A stretch of DNA of 26,760 nt from a virus. The DNA lies in IMG/VR virus record IMGVR_UViG_3300046331_000136, positions 1 to 26,760 of that record; one strand, written 5' to 3'. Below the pieces are notes generated by a model, which worked only from the letters and a program-made list of their open reading frames with translations, ran no database searches and was not told where the DNA came from. The position numbers and the translations under genes are program-made. This document shows positions 13,929 through 21,901 of this stretch, one piece after another. Within the stretch, counting starts at the first letter, position 1. The number at the start of each line of letters is the position of its first letter.

Positions 13929-14996
13929 TTACTCGTCTTGCCAACGACTTAAGAACAAATCAGCTGCATCATCTAAATCACCACTGTTACGAAGCTTTTG
14001 AGCCATTGCTTCTTTTGCGTCAGGCTTAAACTCTTTATTAGAAGTAGTCTTTGTTGATTTGATGACTTTCTTAGGTGTAAGAACTTTTTTCTTAGTAACT
14101 ACTTTCTTTGATTCATCATATAGACGAGCTTTGTGAATCAGTTGAATAGCCACTGGATCTACTAAGTTATTAATAACTTCAGAATCCATGCCTAATGTGA
14201 TTGCATATTCACGAATAGAATCATATAAATTTGAGTTCCAGTTCGGGATATTTTTCTTAAGTTCAACAACGGCCTCTTGAGCTGCTGTCTTTAGTTGCTC
14301 TTGTCGCTGTGCCTCAGTCTGTTTAACGAATGAGTCAGCTTCTTCAGAGATAAAACGGAAGTCCTCCCAGGCAGCTTGAGCTTCAGCACGTAGGGCAGCG
14401 AACTGGTCAGCATCTAACTGTTTACTAGCTACAAGCATATCAATTTTACTATAAGGCTCCCATTTATTGACGGCCTTTTGATACAACTTTTCTAGTGAAA
14501 CAGCGAGCTTTTGTTCTGTCTGCTCGACATCTTTTCTCTTGGCTGCTACTTCTTGGCTTTTCCGTGTGAGCGCTGCTTCTTGTCCCCAAAGCCTCTTAAG
14601 CTCTTTAACAGATACCTTATTAACTTCATCGCCTACCTTGATTTCGACTTCAGCATCATCTTCAAGAGTTTTCTTAGCCTTAGGCTCTTCTTCCTCTTCT
14701 TCTGATTCTTCATCGTCCTCTTCAGTTTCTTCTTCAGTCTCTTCGTCAGGGTCTGTCTCGTCTTCTTCGGTTTCTTCGGTTTCTTCTTCAGTCTCGTCTG
14801 ATTCCTCTTCTTGAGTTTCCTCTTCAGTTTCTTCAGACTTTGGTTTGACTTCAGGCTTTTCGGATGTCTCCTCAGGAGAGTCCTCTTCAGTCCATCTGTC
14901 CAAAAATGCCGCCTCAGCATCGGCCTCAGTTAAAAGACCTAGTTCAAGCTGAGTGTTAGTTCCTTGAACCACGCCCTGTTGGGTAGTAGTTGTCAT
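13929..14996 (-). CDS. Acidic capsid scaffolding protein
   Basis: A 355-aa protein between the portal/84-aa genes and the capsid gene, the usual place of a scaffold. Residues about 35-115 are extremely acidic low-complexity sequence of Glu/Asp/Thr (ETEEDETDPDEETEEETEED). A helical coiled-coil core follows (about 125-290, with QEAALTRKSQEVAAKRKDVE). The end is basic, then DLDDAADLFLSRWQDE, a small C-terminal helix-turn-helix-like segment that could bind the capsid protein, as in other scaffolds. No protease motif is seen. Assignment is by position and composition, not by a specific family motif. Confidence 0.8.
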   Translation of the reverse strand: MTTTTQQGVVQGTNTQLELGLLTEADAEAAFLDRWTEEDSPEETSEKPEVKPKSEETEEETQEEESDETEEETEETEEDETDPDEETEEETEEDDEESEEEEEEPKAKKTLEDDAEVEIKVGDEVNKVSVKELKRLWGQEAALTRKSQEVAAKRKDVEQTEQKLAVSLEKLYQKAVNKWEPYSKIDMLVASKQLDADQFAALRAEAQAAWEDFRFISEEADSFVKQTEAQRQEQLKTAAQEAVVELKKNIPNWNSNLYDSIREYAITLGMDSEVINNLVDPVAIQLIHKARLYDESKKVVTKKKVLTPKKVIKSTKTTSNKEFKPDAKEAMAQKLRNSGDLDDAADLFLSRWQDE

Positions 14997-15001
14997 AATG
15001 T

Positions 15002-15256
15002 TTATTCTTCCTCGGAAGTGTTATTAGATAAAATGTTGTCCTTAACTACAACCCATTGCTGTAGTACAGCGATTAGGTCTTGCAAGGAACGACATTGAAA
15101 ATATGCAGAGTTTCTACCATCAGCATCGTTAGGAGCTGTAGAAAGGAACATAGAAATATAATGATCTAATAGCTCCTTACTAAGCAAATTAAACGTGCTG
15201 TTAGATAGTAAATCTTGGGCTGAGGTTCCCCTCGCCACTAGTTGTTCATCATTCAT
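15002..15256 (-). CDS. Small helical protein between portal and scaffold, 84 aa
   Basis: Consists mostly of helices: TFNLLSKELLDHYISMFLST, then APNDADGRNSAYFQCRSL and DLIAVLQQWVV. The pattern of a short helix, a loop with DADGR and a second helix ending in an acidic tail recurs in small genes beside podovirus portals. The role is unknown and may be a minor head or packaging-related factor. AAAGGAGAGA precedes the ATG and a 5-base gap separates it from the scaffold. Confidence 0.7.
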   Translation of the reverse strand: MNDEQLVARGTSAQDLLSNSTFNLLSKELLDHYISMFLSTAPNDADGRNSAYFQCRSLQDLIAVLQQWVVVKDNILSNNTSEEE

Positions 15257-15280
15257 AAATCTCTCCTTTATCTGAATGAA

Positions 15281-17320
15281 TTAGTTAGGTGATACGATAG
15301 CTCGTACTTGCTCGTCTGGTGCTTGTTTAGCAATTTCCATTTCTTGTACAGCAATGGCTGCCTTAGAAGCAACATCAAAGTCTTTACGTTCTGCCTCTTG
15401 CATACCAAGCAACTTCTCAAGTTCATACTTGAGTCTGTCAATCTCAATACGCTGTGATTCAAGTTGAGCATTAAACTCGACTTTCTTACCACTATTTTCT
15501 GCAACCTTCTCTTGAGTAACAACTTTACGCTCTTCAAGCTCCATCTGCTTAACAGCCATTGGATCTGGTTGTGGAGGTTGTAACTCTTCTGGTTTCATTA
15601 GGAATGAGTCGATATTCTTGATACCAGCCTTTTCCATAATGGTTTTAGCCATGTTGTATTTCTTATCTGGACCATATAGAGCAGATAAACCAGGGTCAGT
15701 AGATAGGAACTGGTGTAGTGCTACAAACTTTTCAGATTCTTTCTCTTGTTCGCCATAGCCTAGCTTCATCTCTACAATAGCATCAGTCCGCTCTTCCCAT
15801 GTTGATGGGAGAACTCGTTGAAAGCTGCCAGCTACCTTAATAATCTTTTCACCAACCTCATGGGCTGTTACAAGACGATATACTTCAAGGTACAATGGTT
15901 TTAAGAAGCCATTAGCAAAGTTACGAGCAATGATTTTCTCTCGTTGCTGTGATAAAGAAACTAAGTTTTCTAAACTACCTTGTGAGTTTTGTTTAGAAAT
16001 AGCATCTTTATTCATGCCTTGGGATAGCTTAGAAACACCCGTAGCTTCTTCTTTATCCTCGTCCAACAATTGAATTGTTTGGAATACAAAAGGATTTAAT
16101 GAAGCTTGAGTAAGTGGACTAATGCCATCTGGACGTGTTACGTTTACAATACCACCAAAACGGTTTTCAATTAGCTCCTTAGGGTTAGTTAGGGAACCTT
16201 TTACTACCTGATATCGTGGATTGTTTGTGCTTACTGTATGGTCTAAAATACCACGAACTAAAGTTGTTCTAGCGTTTTGCGTAGGGATAACTTTAGCTGC
16301 ATAGTTAGAGCCATAGAAACTGTGTGGAATAGGTAAAGGAACAAAATCAATAAAAGGCTTCTTATCAACTTCTTCTTCATCCAAAACTACACTGTTTACT
16401 TTTACTATTTTATATAAGCTGGTTTTGCCTGTGCCTTCTTTGTCTAAATAGACATAGCACTCGTAGACAATAACTTTTCTTGATTGCTCTTGACCGTTAT
16501 CCTCTAGGTTTAATCTATCAGCACCAATTGACTCAAAACGGGCTAGAACTTCAGGATCTGTTGTAAGCTCTGCTTCGTCTCCACCTGGGCCAATCTTAGC
16601 GACTAGCTCTGGATCATAGCCCTCTTCAATAAGGTCTGAGATAGACTTAGAAGTTCTATGGGCAACAAAAGGTGCGTCTTGAATACTTTTAGCTTGAGGT
16701 GTAATTAAGAATTCCTCAGGAGGAACAACATCAATACGAACCTGGCTTTTATTAATTTGACGTGTTAGTTCACCATCATATAGCCCTGTTACTTCATTCA
16801 TCTCAGCTTCTATTTCAATAATAGAATCATCAGCATAAAGTACATCAAGCTCGTCTGAGGTAATGTTTGAGAACTCTTCCTCACACTCTTCTAACTGTTC
16901 GTCCCAGTAAATCTTAGCTACGCCTACACGAGCCATTAGGCCGTCTTGGATAACATCAGAATAGATTTTATATCCTGAGTTTTGACGATTAACTACAAAG
17001 TCGCAATAGTCTGTCTGAACCTGGGCTGTCTCTACATCATCCTCGCCTTGAGGATCAAACTGCACAATTCTATTACCAGCTGCAAAAGTCTCTAACAAAA
17101 CAGCCTTAAGAGACTCTACTGAGTCGTATACGTCCATAGAGACATACTTAGACTGCGAGGGGTGTGTTGGTTTTGGTAAGATTGCGTTATAGTAATCTAG
17201 AACCTTTTCACGCTCTTTGGAAAGCTTTGAATCATAGTACCCGACTGAAGATTTAATCTGCCGTTCTACAAGAGATGCAAGCTCATCCTTTTTAATTGGT
17301 TTAAATATTTTTTTATCCAT
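15281..17320 (-). CDS. Portal protein
   Basis: A 679-aa podovirus portal that would form the dodecameric DNA channel at one capsid vertex. The N-terminal block (SSVGYYDSKLSKEREKVLDY, then KYVSMDVYDSVESLKAVLLE, TFAAGNRIVQF) is characteristic of portals paired with DUF5309-type capsids. The central wing region includes IDVVPPEEFLITPQAKSIQD and HRTSKSISDLIEEGYDPE. The stem/clip part has PHSFYGSNYAAKVIPTQNAR. The last 130 residues form a long charged helix (KVEFNAQLESQRIEIDRLKY), like the barrel of P22-type portals. Lies 6 bases after the terminase stop, with AGGAT before the ATG. Confidence 0.9.
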   Translation of the reverse strand: MDKKIFKPIKKDELASLVERQIKSSVGYYDSKLSKEREKVLDYYNAILPKPTHPSQSKYVSMDVYDSVESLKAVLLETFAAGNRIVQFDPQGEDDVETAQVQTDYCDFVVNRQNSGYKIYSDVIQDGLMARVGVAKIYWDEQLEECEEEFSNITSDELDVLYADDSIIEIEAEMNEVTGLYDGELTRQINKSQVRIDVVPPEEFLITPQAKSIQDAPFVAHRTSKSISDLIEEGYDPELVAKIGPGGDEAELTTDPEVLARFESIGADRLNLEDNGQEQSRKVIVYECYVYLDKEGTGKTSLYKIVKVNSVVLDEEEVDKKPFIDFVPLPIPHSFYGSNYAAKVIPTQNARTTLVRGILDHTVSTNNPRYQVVKGSLTNPKELIENRFGGIVNVTRPDGISPLTQASLNPFVFQTIQLLDEDKEEATGVSKLSQGMNKDAISKQNSQGSLENLVSLSQQREKIIARNFANGFLKPLYLEVYRLVTAHEVGEKIIKVAGSFQRVLPSTWEERTDAIVEMKLGYGEQEKESEKFVALHQFLSTDPGLSALYGPDKKYNMAKTIMEKAGIKNIDSFLMKPEELQPPQPDPMAVKQMELEERKVVTQEKVAENSGKKVEFNAQLESQRIEIDRLKYELEKLLGMQEAERKDFDVASKAAIAVQEMEIAKQAPDEQVRAIVSPN

Positions 17321-17326
17321 AAGATC

Positions 17327-18898
17327 CTAAAGGGCTTCGATATAGAAATCGTCAGTGACTTCAATGGGTGTAAATCTACCTTCGTGAACATGATTAGCTA
17401 AAGCCATAGAGATAACACAGTCATCAAAACAACCGCTTTCAGCTTCCATACCACCAGTTTCATTAGCAATATAAGTCATTAATTCACGAATAGTAATCTT
17501 ATCGTTTAACTCAACTTCATTCTCTCTTAAAGAGGCTCTTAGTTGGTCAATAATAAGAGGTTTTGTTTTTACGTTAGTTGTAAAACCAATCTTAACGGTC
17601 TCTTTTTCAGTAAGCTTGTCTACATCCGTTGTCATATAGATATTCGGATAAGCCAGGTCTTTACCTAGACGAGTACAAGTTAAGATACCATGGTTGTTAT
17701 TTTCTGGGATAATCTTTGCTGTGTTGTAGTACATACCTAAGTGGTATAAAACAGTAGCAAAATAATCAGGATGAACGTGAGCTCTATACACAGCTACTTG
17801 TCTCTTTTTAGAGTCTAGCACCTGGGCTACAGAATAGTCACCGCCTCTAACTCCCATACTAATATCAGACCCTATGTAATAGGTTTCACCTGGGTCATGT
17901 TGTTTGTAGACAATTAACTCGCCTCTGCTGTTTTCTACCCACTCTTCTTGCTCTAGTGCCAACCTTTCGATTGGGTCTGGAGCCTTATTAAGCATATTTT
18001 GCAACTGCTCAAGATTAAAGATAGGCCTACCAGATGTAATAAAAGCTTCCTCAGGTGATAGTGGATACTCTTGCATAAAGAGCTCCCTACCAGAGGCTGC
18101 TATTTTTTTACGTCTGAACATTAGCTGCTCATTGTCGAGCCCATGTTTTTCAACCAATTCTTCTTCTTCAGGTGATAACTTGAAGTTAGCTGGAACTGGT
18201 TCACGGTACTCTTTTTGTATGTTCCAGGGGAGGAATACAGGTATAAAACCATTAGTACCTTCAACAGCGCCACGCCATAGTTCTGCAAAAGGACCAGCAA
18301 CACCGTTAGCGGTGCTCTCAACAAAGATAGCTGTGTCTTTTGTATTAGGAATGGCTTGTAAAATAGCGTTAAGGTTGTCTCTTGCAGTTGCTGGAGACCA
18401 GAAGGCTAACTCGGATAAGTGAGCGTCTGTAATAGTTTCACCACGAGCAATACCATCACCACCAGCTGTAGCAACAGCATAGGCACTATCAAGAATATTA
18501 AATACTAACTCTTTTCTAGATGAGTATTTAGTCTGAGGTTTAAGAATCTCTGGACAATTATCATGGTATCGTTTAGTTAAGTCAAAAAGAGATTTAGTTG
18601 ACTCAGCTAAGTGAGTTACAACCAAAGCCTTCTTAGCTTTTCTTTGAGATACCCTAGAATAAAGGAAACCACCAACGAAAGTTGATAGCCCCATTTGACG
18701 AGCTTTTAGAATTATGATTCTGATCTTGCCTTCTGTTGCTAGTTGGCTTTCAATCTTATCTAATAAAATACGCTGCGCTTCGTTAAGAACAAACGGCCTT
18801 ACATCACCATCTTTAGTTCTAACTTTAAGTGCGTGTTTTGAGTAGAAAGAGAAATCAGTGAACAGCTTCTTACGTATTTCTAAAAGCTTATCATCCAT
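17327..18898 (-). CDS. terL: Terminase large subunit (packaging ATPase-nuclease)
   Basis: A 523-aa DNA-packaging motor. The ATPase domain shows a Walker A variant KARQMGLST (residues 65-73), a Walker B-like TDAHLSELAFW (157-167, with acidic SEL) and coupling motif ESTANG (194-199). The nuclease domain, RNase H-like, shows Asp345 in YIGSDISMGVRGGDYS, IPENNNHG (Glu399) and FDDCVISMALA (Asp492/493). The length is normal. The start follows the small-subunit stop by 2 bases with only a weak GAG signal, so translation is probably coupled. It moves DNA into the prohead through the portal encoded next. Confidence 0.95.
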   Translation of the reverse strand: MDDKLLEIRKKLFTDFSFYSKHALKVRTKDGDVRPFVLNEAQRILLDKIESQLATEGKIRIIILKARQMGLSTFVGGFLYSRVSQRKAKKALVVTHLAESTKSLFDLTKRYHDNCPEILKPQTKYSSRKELVFNILDSAYAVATAGGDGIARGETITDAHLSELAFWSPATARDNLNAILQAIPNTKDTAIFVESTANGVAGPFAELWRGAVEGTNGFIPVFLPWNIQKEYREPVPANFKLSPEEEELVEKHGLDNEQLMFRRKKIAASGRELFMQEYPLSPEEAFITSGRPIFNLEQLQNMLNKAPDPIERLALEQEEWVENSRGELIVYKQHDPGETYYIGSDISMGVRGGDYSVAQVLDSKKRQVAVYRAHVHPDYFATVLYHLGMYYNTAKIIPENNNHGILTCTRLGKDLAYPNIYMTTDVDKLTEKETVKIGFTTNVKTKPLIIDQLRASLRENEVELNDKITIRELMTYIANETGGMEAESGCFDDCVISMALANHVHEGRFTPIEVTDDFYIEAL

Positions 18899-18900
18899 GA

Positions 18901-19410
18901 TTACTCAATCTGTTTTGATTGTTCCATTTCTACAGCGATGTCCGCTAAGAAATCTTCTGCTCTCTTAACTGTAACTTCAGCTTGAGATGCAGGTTTTGCT
19001 AATGTGAAATCTAATACTAATCTAGCAGCAGCTAGTTTATCTTTAGCACTGATCGCTTCCATTCTCATTGTCTCTACAGCCGCTACAATAGCTTCACGAG
19101 CAAACTCAGCCTTAGGGACTACAAATCCTTTAGTTTCTTCCATATATTTAACTATTCCTTTTGCTTCTTCTTTGGCAACTTTACGTTGTTTTGTGAGCTC
19201 TGTTTTACTGTAGCCATCTATAGACCCTAAAGGTCTTCCTGGGCCCCTACCGTTTGGTTTTAGAAACCTTCGGTCTGTCCAAATTTTCCACAGTGCTCTT
19301 CCCTCTTCCGTCTCCTGCATCCTTACGAACAGGTTTTTCTGAGGCTCTGTTCTCGACTTGCTTAGGTTCTTGTCTCTCTTCTTTTTTCTCGGTTGTGCTG
19401 GTGCACCCAT
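18901..19410 (-). CDS. Putative terminase small subunit
   Basis: A 169-aa basic protein directly before the large subunit. The Lys/Arg-rich N-terminus (QPRKKKRDKNLSKSRTE) is followed by a GRGPGRPLGS AT-hook-like motif (about residues 55-65). Two helices follow (FAREAIVAAVETM and SAKDKLAAARLVLDFTLAKP), a pattern seen in the C-terminal half of small terminases. It would recognise phage DNA and load the motor. I use ATG 19408-19410 because AAAGGA (19418-19423) lies 7 bases upstream; the in-frame ATG at 19431 has none. The first 164 bases overlap the preceding gene in another frame. Confidence 0.68.
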   Translation of the reverse strand: MGAPAQPRKKKRDKNLSKSRTEPQKNLFVRMQETEEGRALWKIWTDRRFLKPNGRGPGRPLGSIDGYSKTELTKQRKVAKEEAKGIVKYMEETKGFVVPKAEFAREAIVAAVETMRMEAISAKDKLAAARLVLDFTLAKPASQAEVTVKRAEDFLADIAVEMEQSKQIE

Positions 19411-19618
19411 CTGTATTTCCTTTAATATCATTCAAACGTCCCAACATTGCATTTTTAACAATGTCGTAGGATAGTATGCTCGATGTACAGAGCTGCCTAG
19501 GTGGGAGTGCTCTAATCCACTCCTCACCCAAAGCAATCTTATCTGTATTTGACAATGTTGTATTAGCAGACATTGCCTCGAACTGTGACCATTGCTGGTA
19601 TAGTTCTTGTGGTTTCAT
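19247..19618 (-). CDS. Hypothetical protein overlapping the small terminase, 123 aa
   Basis: The start ATG 19616-19618 has an excellent GGAGAGAA directly upstream. The N-terminal 60 residues look like a folded helical domain (LYQQWSQFEAMSANTTLS, DKIALGEEWIRALPPRQL). The last 50 residues are charged and disordered (EKKEERQEPKQ, DRPKVSKTKR), and this is the part encoded in the 164-bp overlap with the small terminase. Order constrained by the other frame would explain the unstructured tail. Function unknown; the position suggests packaging or an ejection-protein accessory. Confidence 0.65.
   Translation of the reverse strand: MKPQELYQQWSQFEAMSANTTLSNTDKIALGEEWIRALPPRQLCTSSILSYDIVKNAMLGRLNDIKGNTDGCTSTTEKKEERQEPKQVENRASEKPVRKDAGDGRGKSTVENLDRPKVSKTKR
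19418..19423 (-). promoter_or_regulatory. Shine-Dalgarno that sets the small-terminase start
   Basis: AAAGGA on the - strand, 7 bases before ATG 19410 and inside the coding region of the preceding 123-aa gene. It decides the internal start over the upstream ATG 19431, which has no such site. Its presence within another gene is evidence that the overlap is used. Confidence 0.7.
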
Positions 19619-19627
19619 TTCTCTCCT

Positions 19628-21901
19628 TTATTTCTTACCAAATTTAGTAAGAGGTCTTACAAAGTTATTTAAGTAGTCAATTTCAGCTTGATCTGTTGTT
19701 TTAGCTAAACGCTCTTCTATAATTTTTACTTTATTTGCAGGGTCTTTTGTACCAGCAACTGTATTAGCAAACTGGCTTAATACTTTAGTTGGTGCAGAGT
19801 CTCTAGCAAGTTTTGAAGCTTCTTCTGCTGTTTTAACATTAGCTGCATAACTGATTGGGTTACGAATTGAACTAGACAAAGCACCACTTTGTGTTAGGTT
19901 TACCCCAGGAAGTTTACCTTCTTCAGATAACCTACGAATAGTGTTTTGAACATTGTAGAAATCATCAGCGTTTTTAACAGAACCACTCTTTAGAATAGTT
20001 TTAGCAGCATCACTTACTGGGCTATCTTTAGCCATTTTAGACACGACACGTAAGGCTTTAATCGCCTCATCAGATCCCATGTTTAAGCCTGATCTACCAC
20101 CCTGTAACAACTCTTGAAAACCACCGCCTAATGGCATACGAGAAACCTCGAGACCTTTATTTCTATTAAGAATAGATTCAGTCATTTTAGCTTGGTTTGC
20201 TTGAGCAGCAGCAGCTCTTCTTGCAACATCGGCTTGTTGCGCTTTAGTGGCCATGCCCTGAAGAGTGTTTAAGGACTCTGTAGCTTTAGACGGACCAAAC
20301 CTAGCTAGGATATCGTCAGCAATGGTTGCATTTTTATCAATTAGCCGCTGTCCTACATCTTCTCTAGATTTTCTATTATTAAGAATATAGTTAATAGGTT
20401 TACTAACTACACCTGGTAATGCAAAATCTGAGATTACTCGGGCGCCCTTAACTAAAAGGTTATTGTTAGCTGGCATAGCCGCAGTTAGTTTATCAGCTCT
20501 TTGAGCTTTATTGATAATATCAACTACTTCTTGTCCACCCTTAATTTTAGAAAGAGCCGCTAGTTCATCTTGAGTATTATTAATGCCCCTAGATAAAGCT
20601 TTAGTAAGCTCTTTTTTATTAGGGTCGTTCTTAGGCAACTGACTTACAATGTCTTTACCTTCTCTTAGGAAACTATTAGTAATCTTTTGATTTAGCTCTT
20701 TAGCGCCTAATGGAGGAAGCTTGCCGTTTACAAGTCTAGCTGGGTTATTAAACTCAGCCTGAGCTCTTTTAATGATTTCAGCATTAACTGACGCCTCAGC
20801 TTCAGATCCTGCTTTACGAACAAACTCATTTCCTTTTTGGGCAGCCGTTGCTGGTAAAACACCACCGAGAATCCCCCCAGTAGTTCCACCAAGTACAGCA
20901 CCTTTTACACCATCAGCTAATCTTTGTTCTAAATCTCCCTCAGAAGACCCAGTACCATATAGACCACCTTGAACAGCGCCTGTAAGGGCTCCTGCTCCAG
21001 CACGTGCAGCTCTAGAGGCCCCAGCTGTACTGGTAGTCACTGCACCAAAAGGGATTAAAGCTCCCCCAACCTGACCTATTGTTCTATAACCACCACCCTC
21101 TTTATCCCTTTGGCGTTGAGCCGCAAGAATAGCATCATAGCTTTGTGGGTCTTGGCCTGGAGCAGTAACTTGTTTGGTATTATTAGCAGTGTTTAAGCCT
21201 GTTAGTTGATCTAGTTTTGCCGCTATTTCATCAGCATAACCAAAAGATAAAGTATCAGCAGCACCTCGAACAATATCATCAATTTTTGTAAGTAGACTCT
21301 TTTCAGGTACTTTTTCTTTTTTAGGTTTTTGAGCTTTTGCGCTTTCCCAACCGTCTCCCTGAGCTTTTGCGCTTTCCCAACCAGCATCCGCACTTACAGG
21401 GGCTGTGGAGGCTGACTCCCATCCATTTTCTTTTGCCATATTGTTTGCGTTCGCTGGTGAGACCACTAAATCTAAAGCTTTTTCAACAAAGCCTTGCGAT
21501 CTCTTAGGTTGACTATAGGGACTACTAGGTAAAGAAGCCCAGGTTTTTCCAAGCTTACCAATGGCAGCGTTGTAATCACCTTTTTGAACATCTTCTAGAG
21601 CACCGTTCCGTTTAATTAATGCTAAAGCTATTTTATCTTGGCTTTCAGGGCTAAAATCATTAATGCCGAGTTTAGACGCAACATCTTTATAAGTGGTATT
21701 TGTTATCTGATACTTACCCGCAGCTGTAGACGGGCCCTCTTTAGTACGAAGGCCTACCACATTAGGGTGTGCATTAAAATCTTCAAACTTACTACCACCT
21801 ACAATCGTGTTGTAATCTGCTCCTTCAGCTTTCCCTAAAAAATCTAAGAATTTCTTTGTATTATCGTCCAGCGGTGCTGGAGCAGATTCCCTTTGTGCCA
21901 T
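19628..21901 (-). CDS. Ejection/internal virion protein with N-terminal lambda-R-like muramidase
   Basis: A 757-aa virion protein. Residues about 15-135 match the lambda R lysozyme/transglycosylase pattern: KKFLDFLGKAEGADYNTIVG with catalytic Glu26, STAAGKYQITNTTYKDVASK, FSPESQDKIALALIKRNGAL and KTWASLPSSPYSQP. Three GWESA repeats (about 165-195) form a linker. Residues about 265-355 are Gly/Ala-rich segments (GGTTGGILGGVLPATAAQKG) that could insert into membranes. The rest is helical. Such proteins are injected first and locally open the peptidoglycan at infection. Separate from the M15 enzyme, which acts at lysis. AAGGAAA lies 8 bases before ATG; the start overlaps the preceding stop as TAATG. 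Confidence 0.9.
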   Translation of the reverse strand: MAQRESAPAPLDDNTKKFLDFLGKAEGADYNTIVGGSKFEDFNAHPNVVGLRTKEGPSTAAGKYQITNTTYKDVASKLGINDFSPESQDKIALALIKRNGALEDVQKGDYNAAIGKLGKTWASLPSSPYSQPKRSQGFVEKALDLVVSPANANNMAKENGWESASTAPVSADAGWESAKAQGDGWESAKAQKPKKEKVPEKSLLTKIDDIVRGAADTLSFGYADEIAAKLDQLTGLNTANNTKQVTAPGQDPQSYDAILAAQRQRDKEGGGYRTIGQVGGALIPFGAVTTSTAGASRAARAGAGALTGAVQGGLYGTGSSEGDLEQRLADGVKGAVLGGTTGGILGGVLPATAAQKGNEFVRKAGSEAEASVNAEIIKRAQAEFNNPARLVNGKLPPLGAKELNQKITNSFLREGKDIVSQLPKNDPNKKELTKALSRGINNTQDELAALSKIKGGQEVVDIINKAQRADKLTAAMPANNNLLVKGARVISDFALPGVVSKPINYILNNRKSREDVGQRLIDKNATIADDILARFGPSKATESLNTLQGMATKAQQADVARRAAAAQANQAKMTESILNRNKGLEVSRMPLGGGFQELLQGGRSGLNMGSDEAIKALRVVSKMAKDSPVSDAAKTILKSGSVKNADDFYNVQNTIRRLSEEGKLPGVNLTQSGALSSSIRNPISYAANVKTAEEASKLARDSAPTKVLSQFANTVAGTKDPANKVKIIEERLAKTTDQAEIDYLNNFVRPLTKFGKK
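21331..21382 (-). repeat. 22-bp direct repeat encoding GWESAKAQ
   Basis: The 22 bases GAGCTTTTGCGCTTTCCCAACC occur exactly at 21331-21352 and 21361-21382, with a 30-bp period (10 codons). A third, diverged GWESA copy lies to the right (about 21411-21431). Near-identical copies point to recent expansion in the ejection-protein linker. Confidence 0.9.

Noticed and set aside
14539-14814. Poly-Ser + strand ORF opposite the scaffold acidic tract
   Set aside because: It is the complement of Glu/Asp codons; low-complexity composition keeps several frames open here. The same applies to a Lys/Arg-rich - strand frame at 14633-14920.
15268-15537. 89-codon - strand ORF over the end of the portal gene
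   Set aside because: Leu/Lys/Arg-rich alternate frame of the portal coiled coil; no start signal, and it runs across the portal stop and into the gap.
19381-19387. AAAAAAG slippery heptamer on the - strand in the terminase overlap
   Set aside because: In the small-terminase frame it is phased A_AAA_AAG, and a -1 slip would lead only into the C-terminal tail of the 123-aa frame. It cannot join the 123-aa N-terminus to the terminase, and I see no stimulatory hairpin I can support, so I do not call programmed frameshifting.
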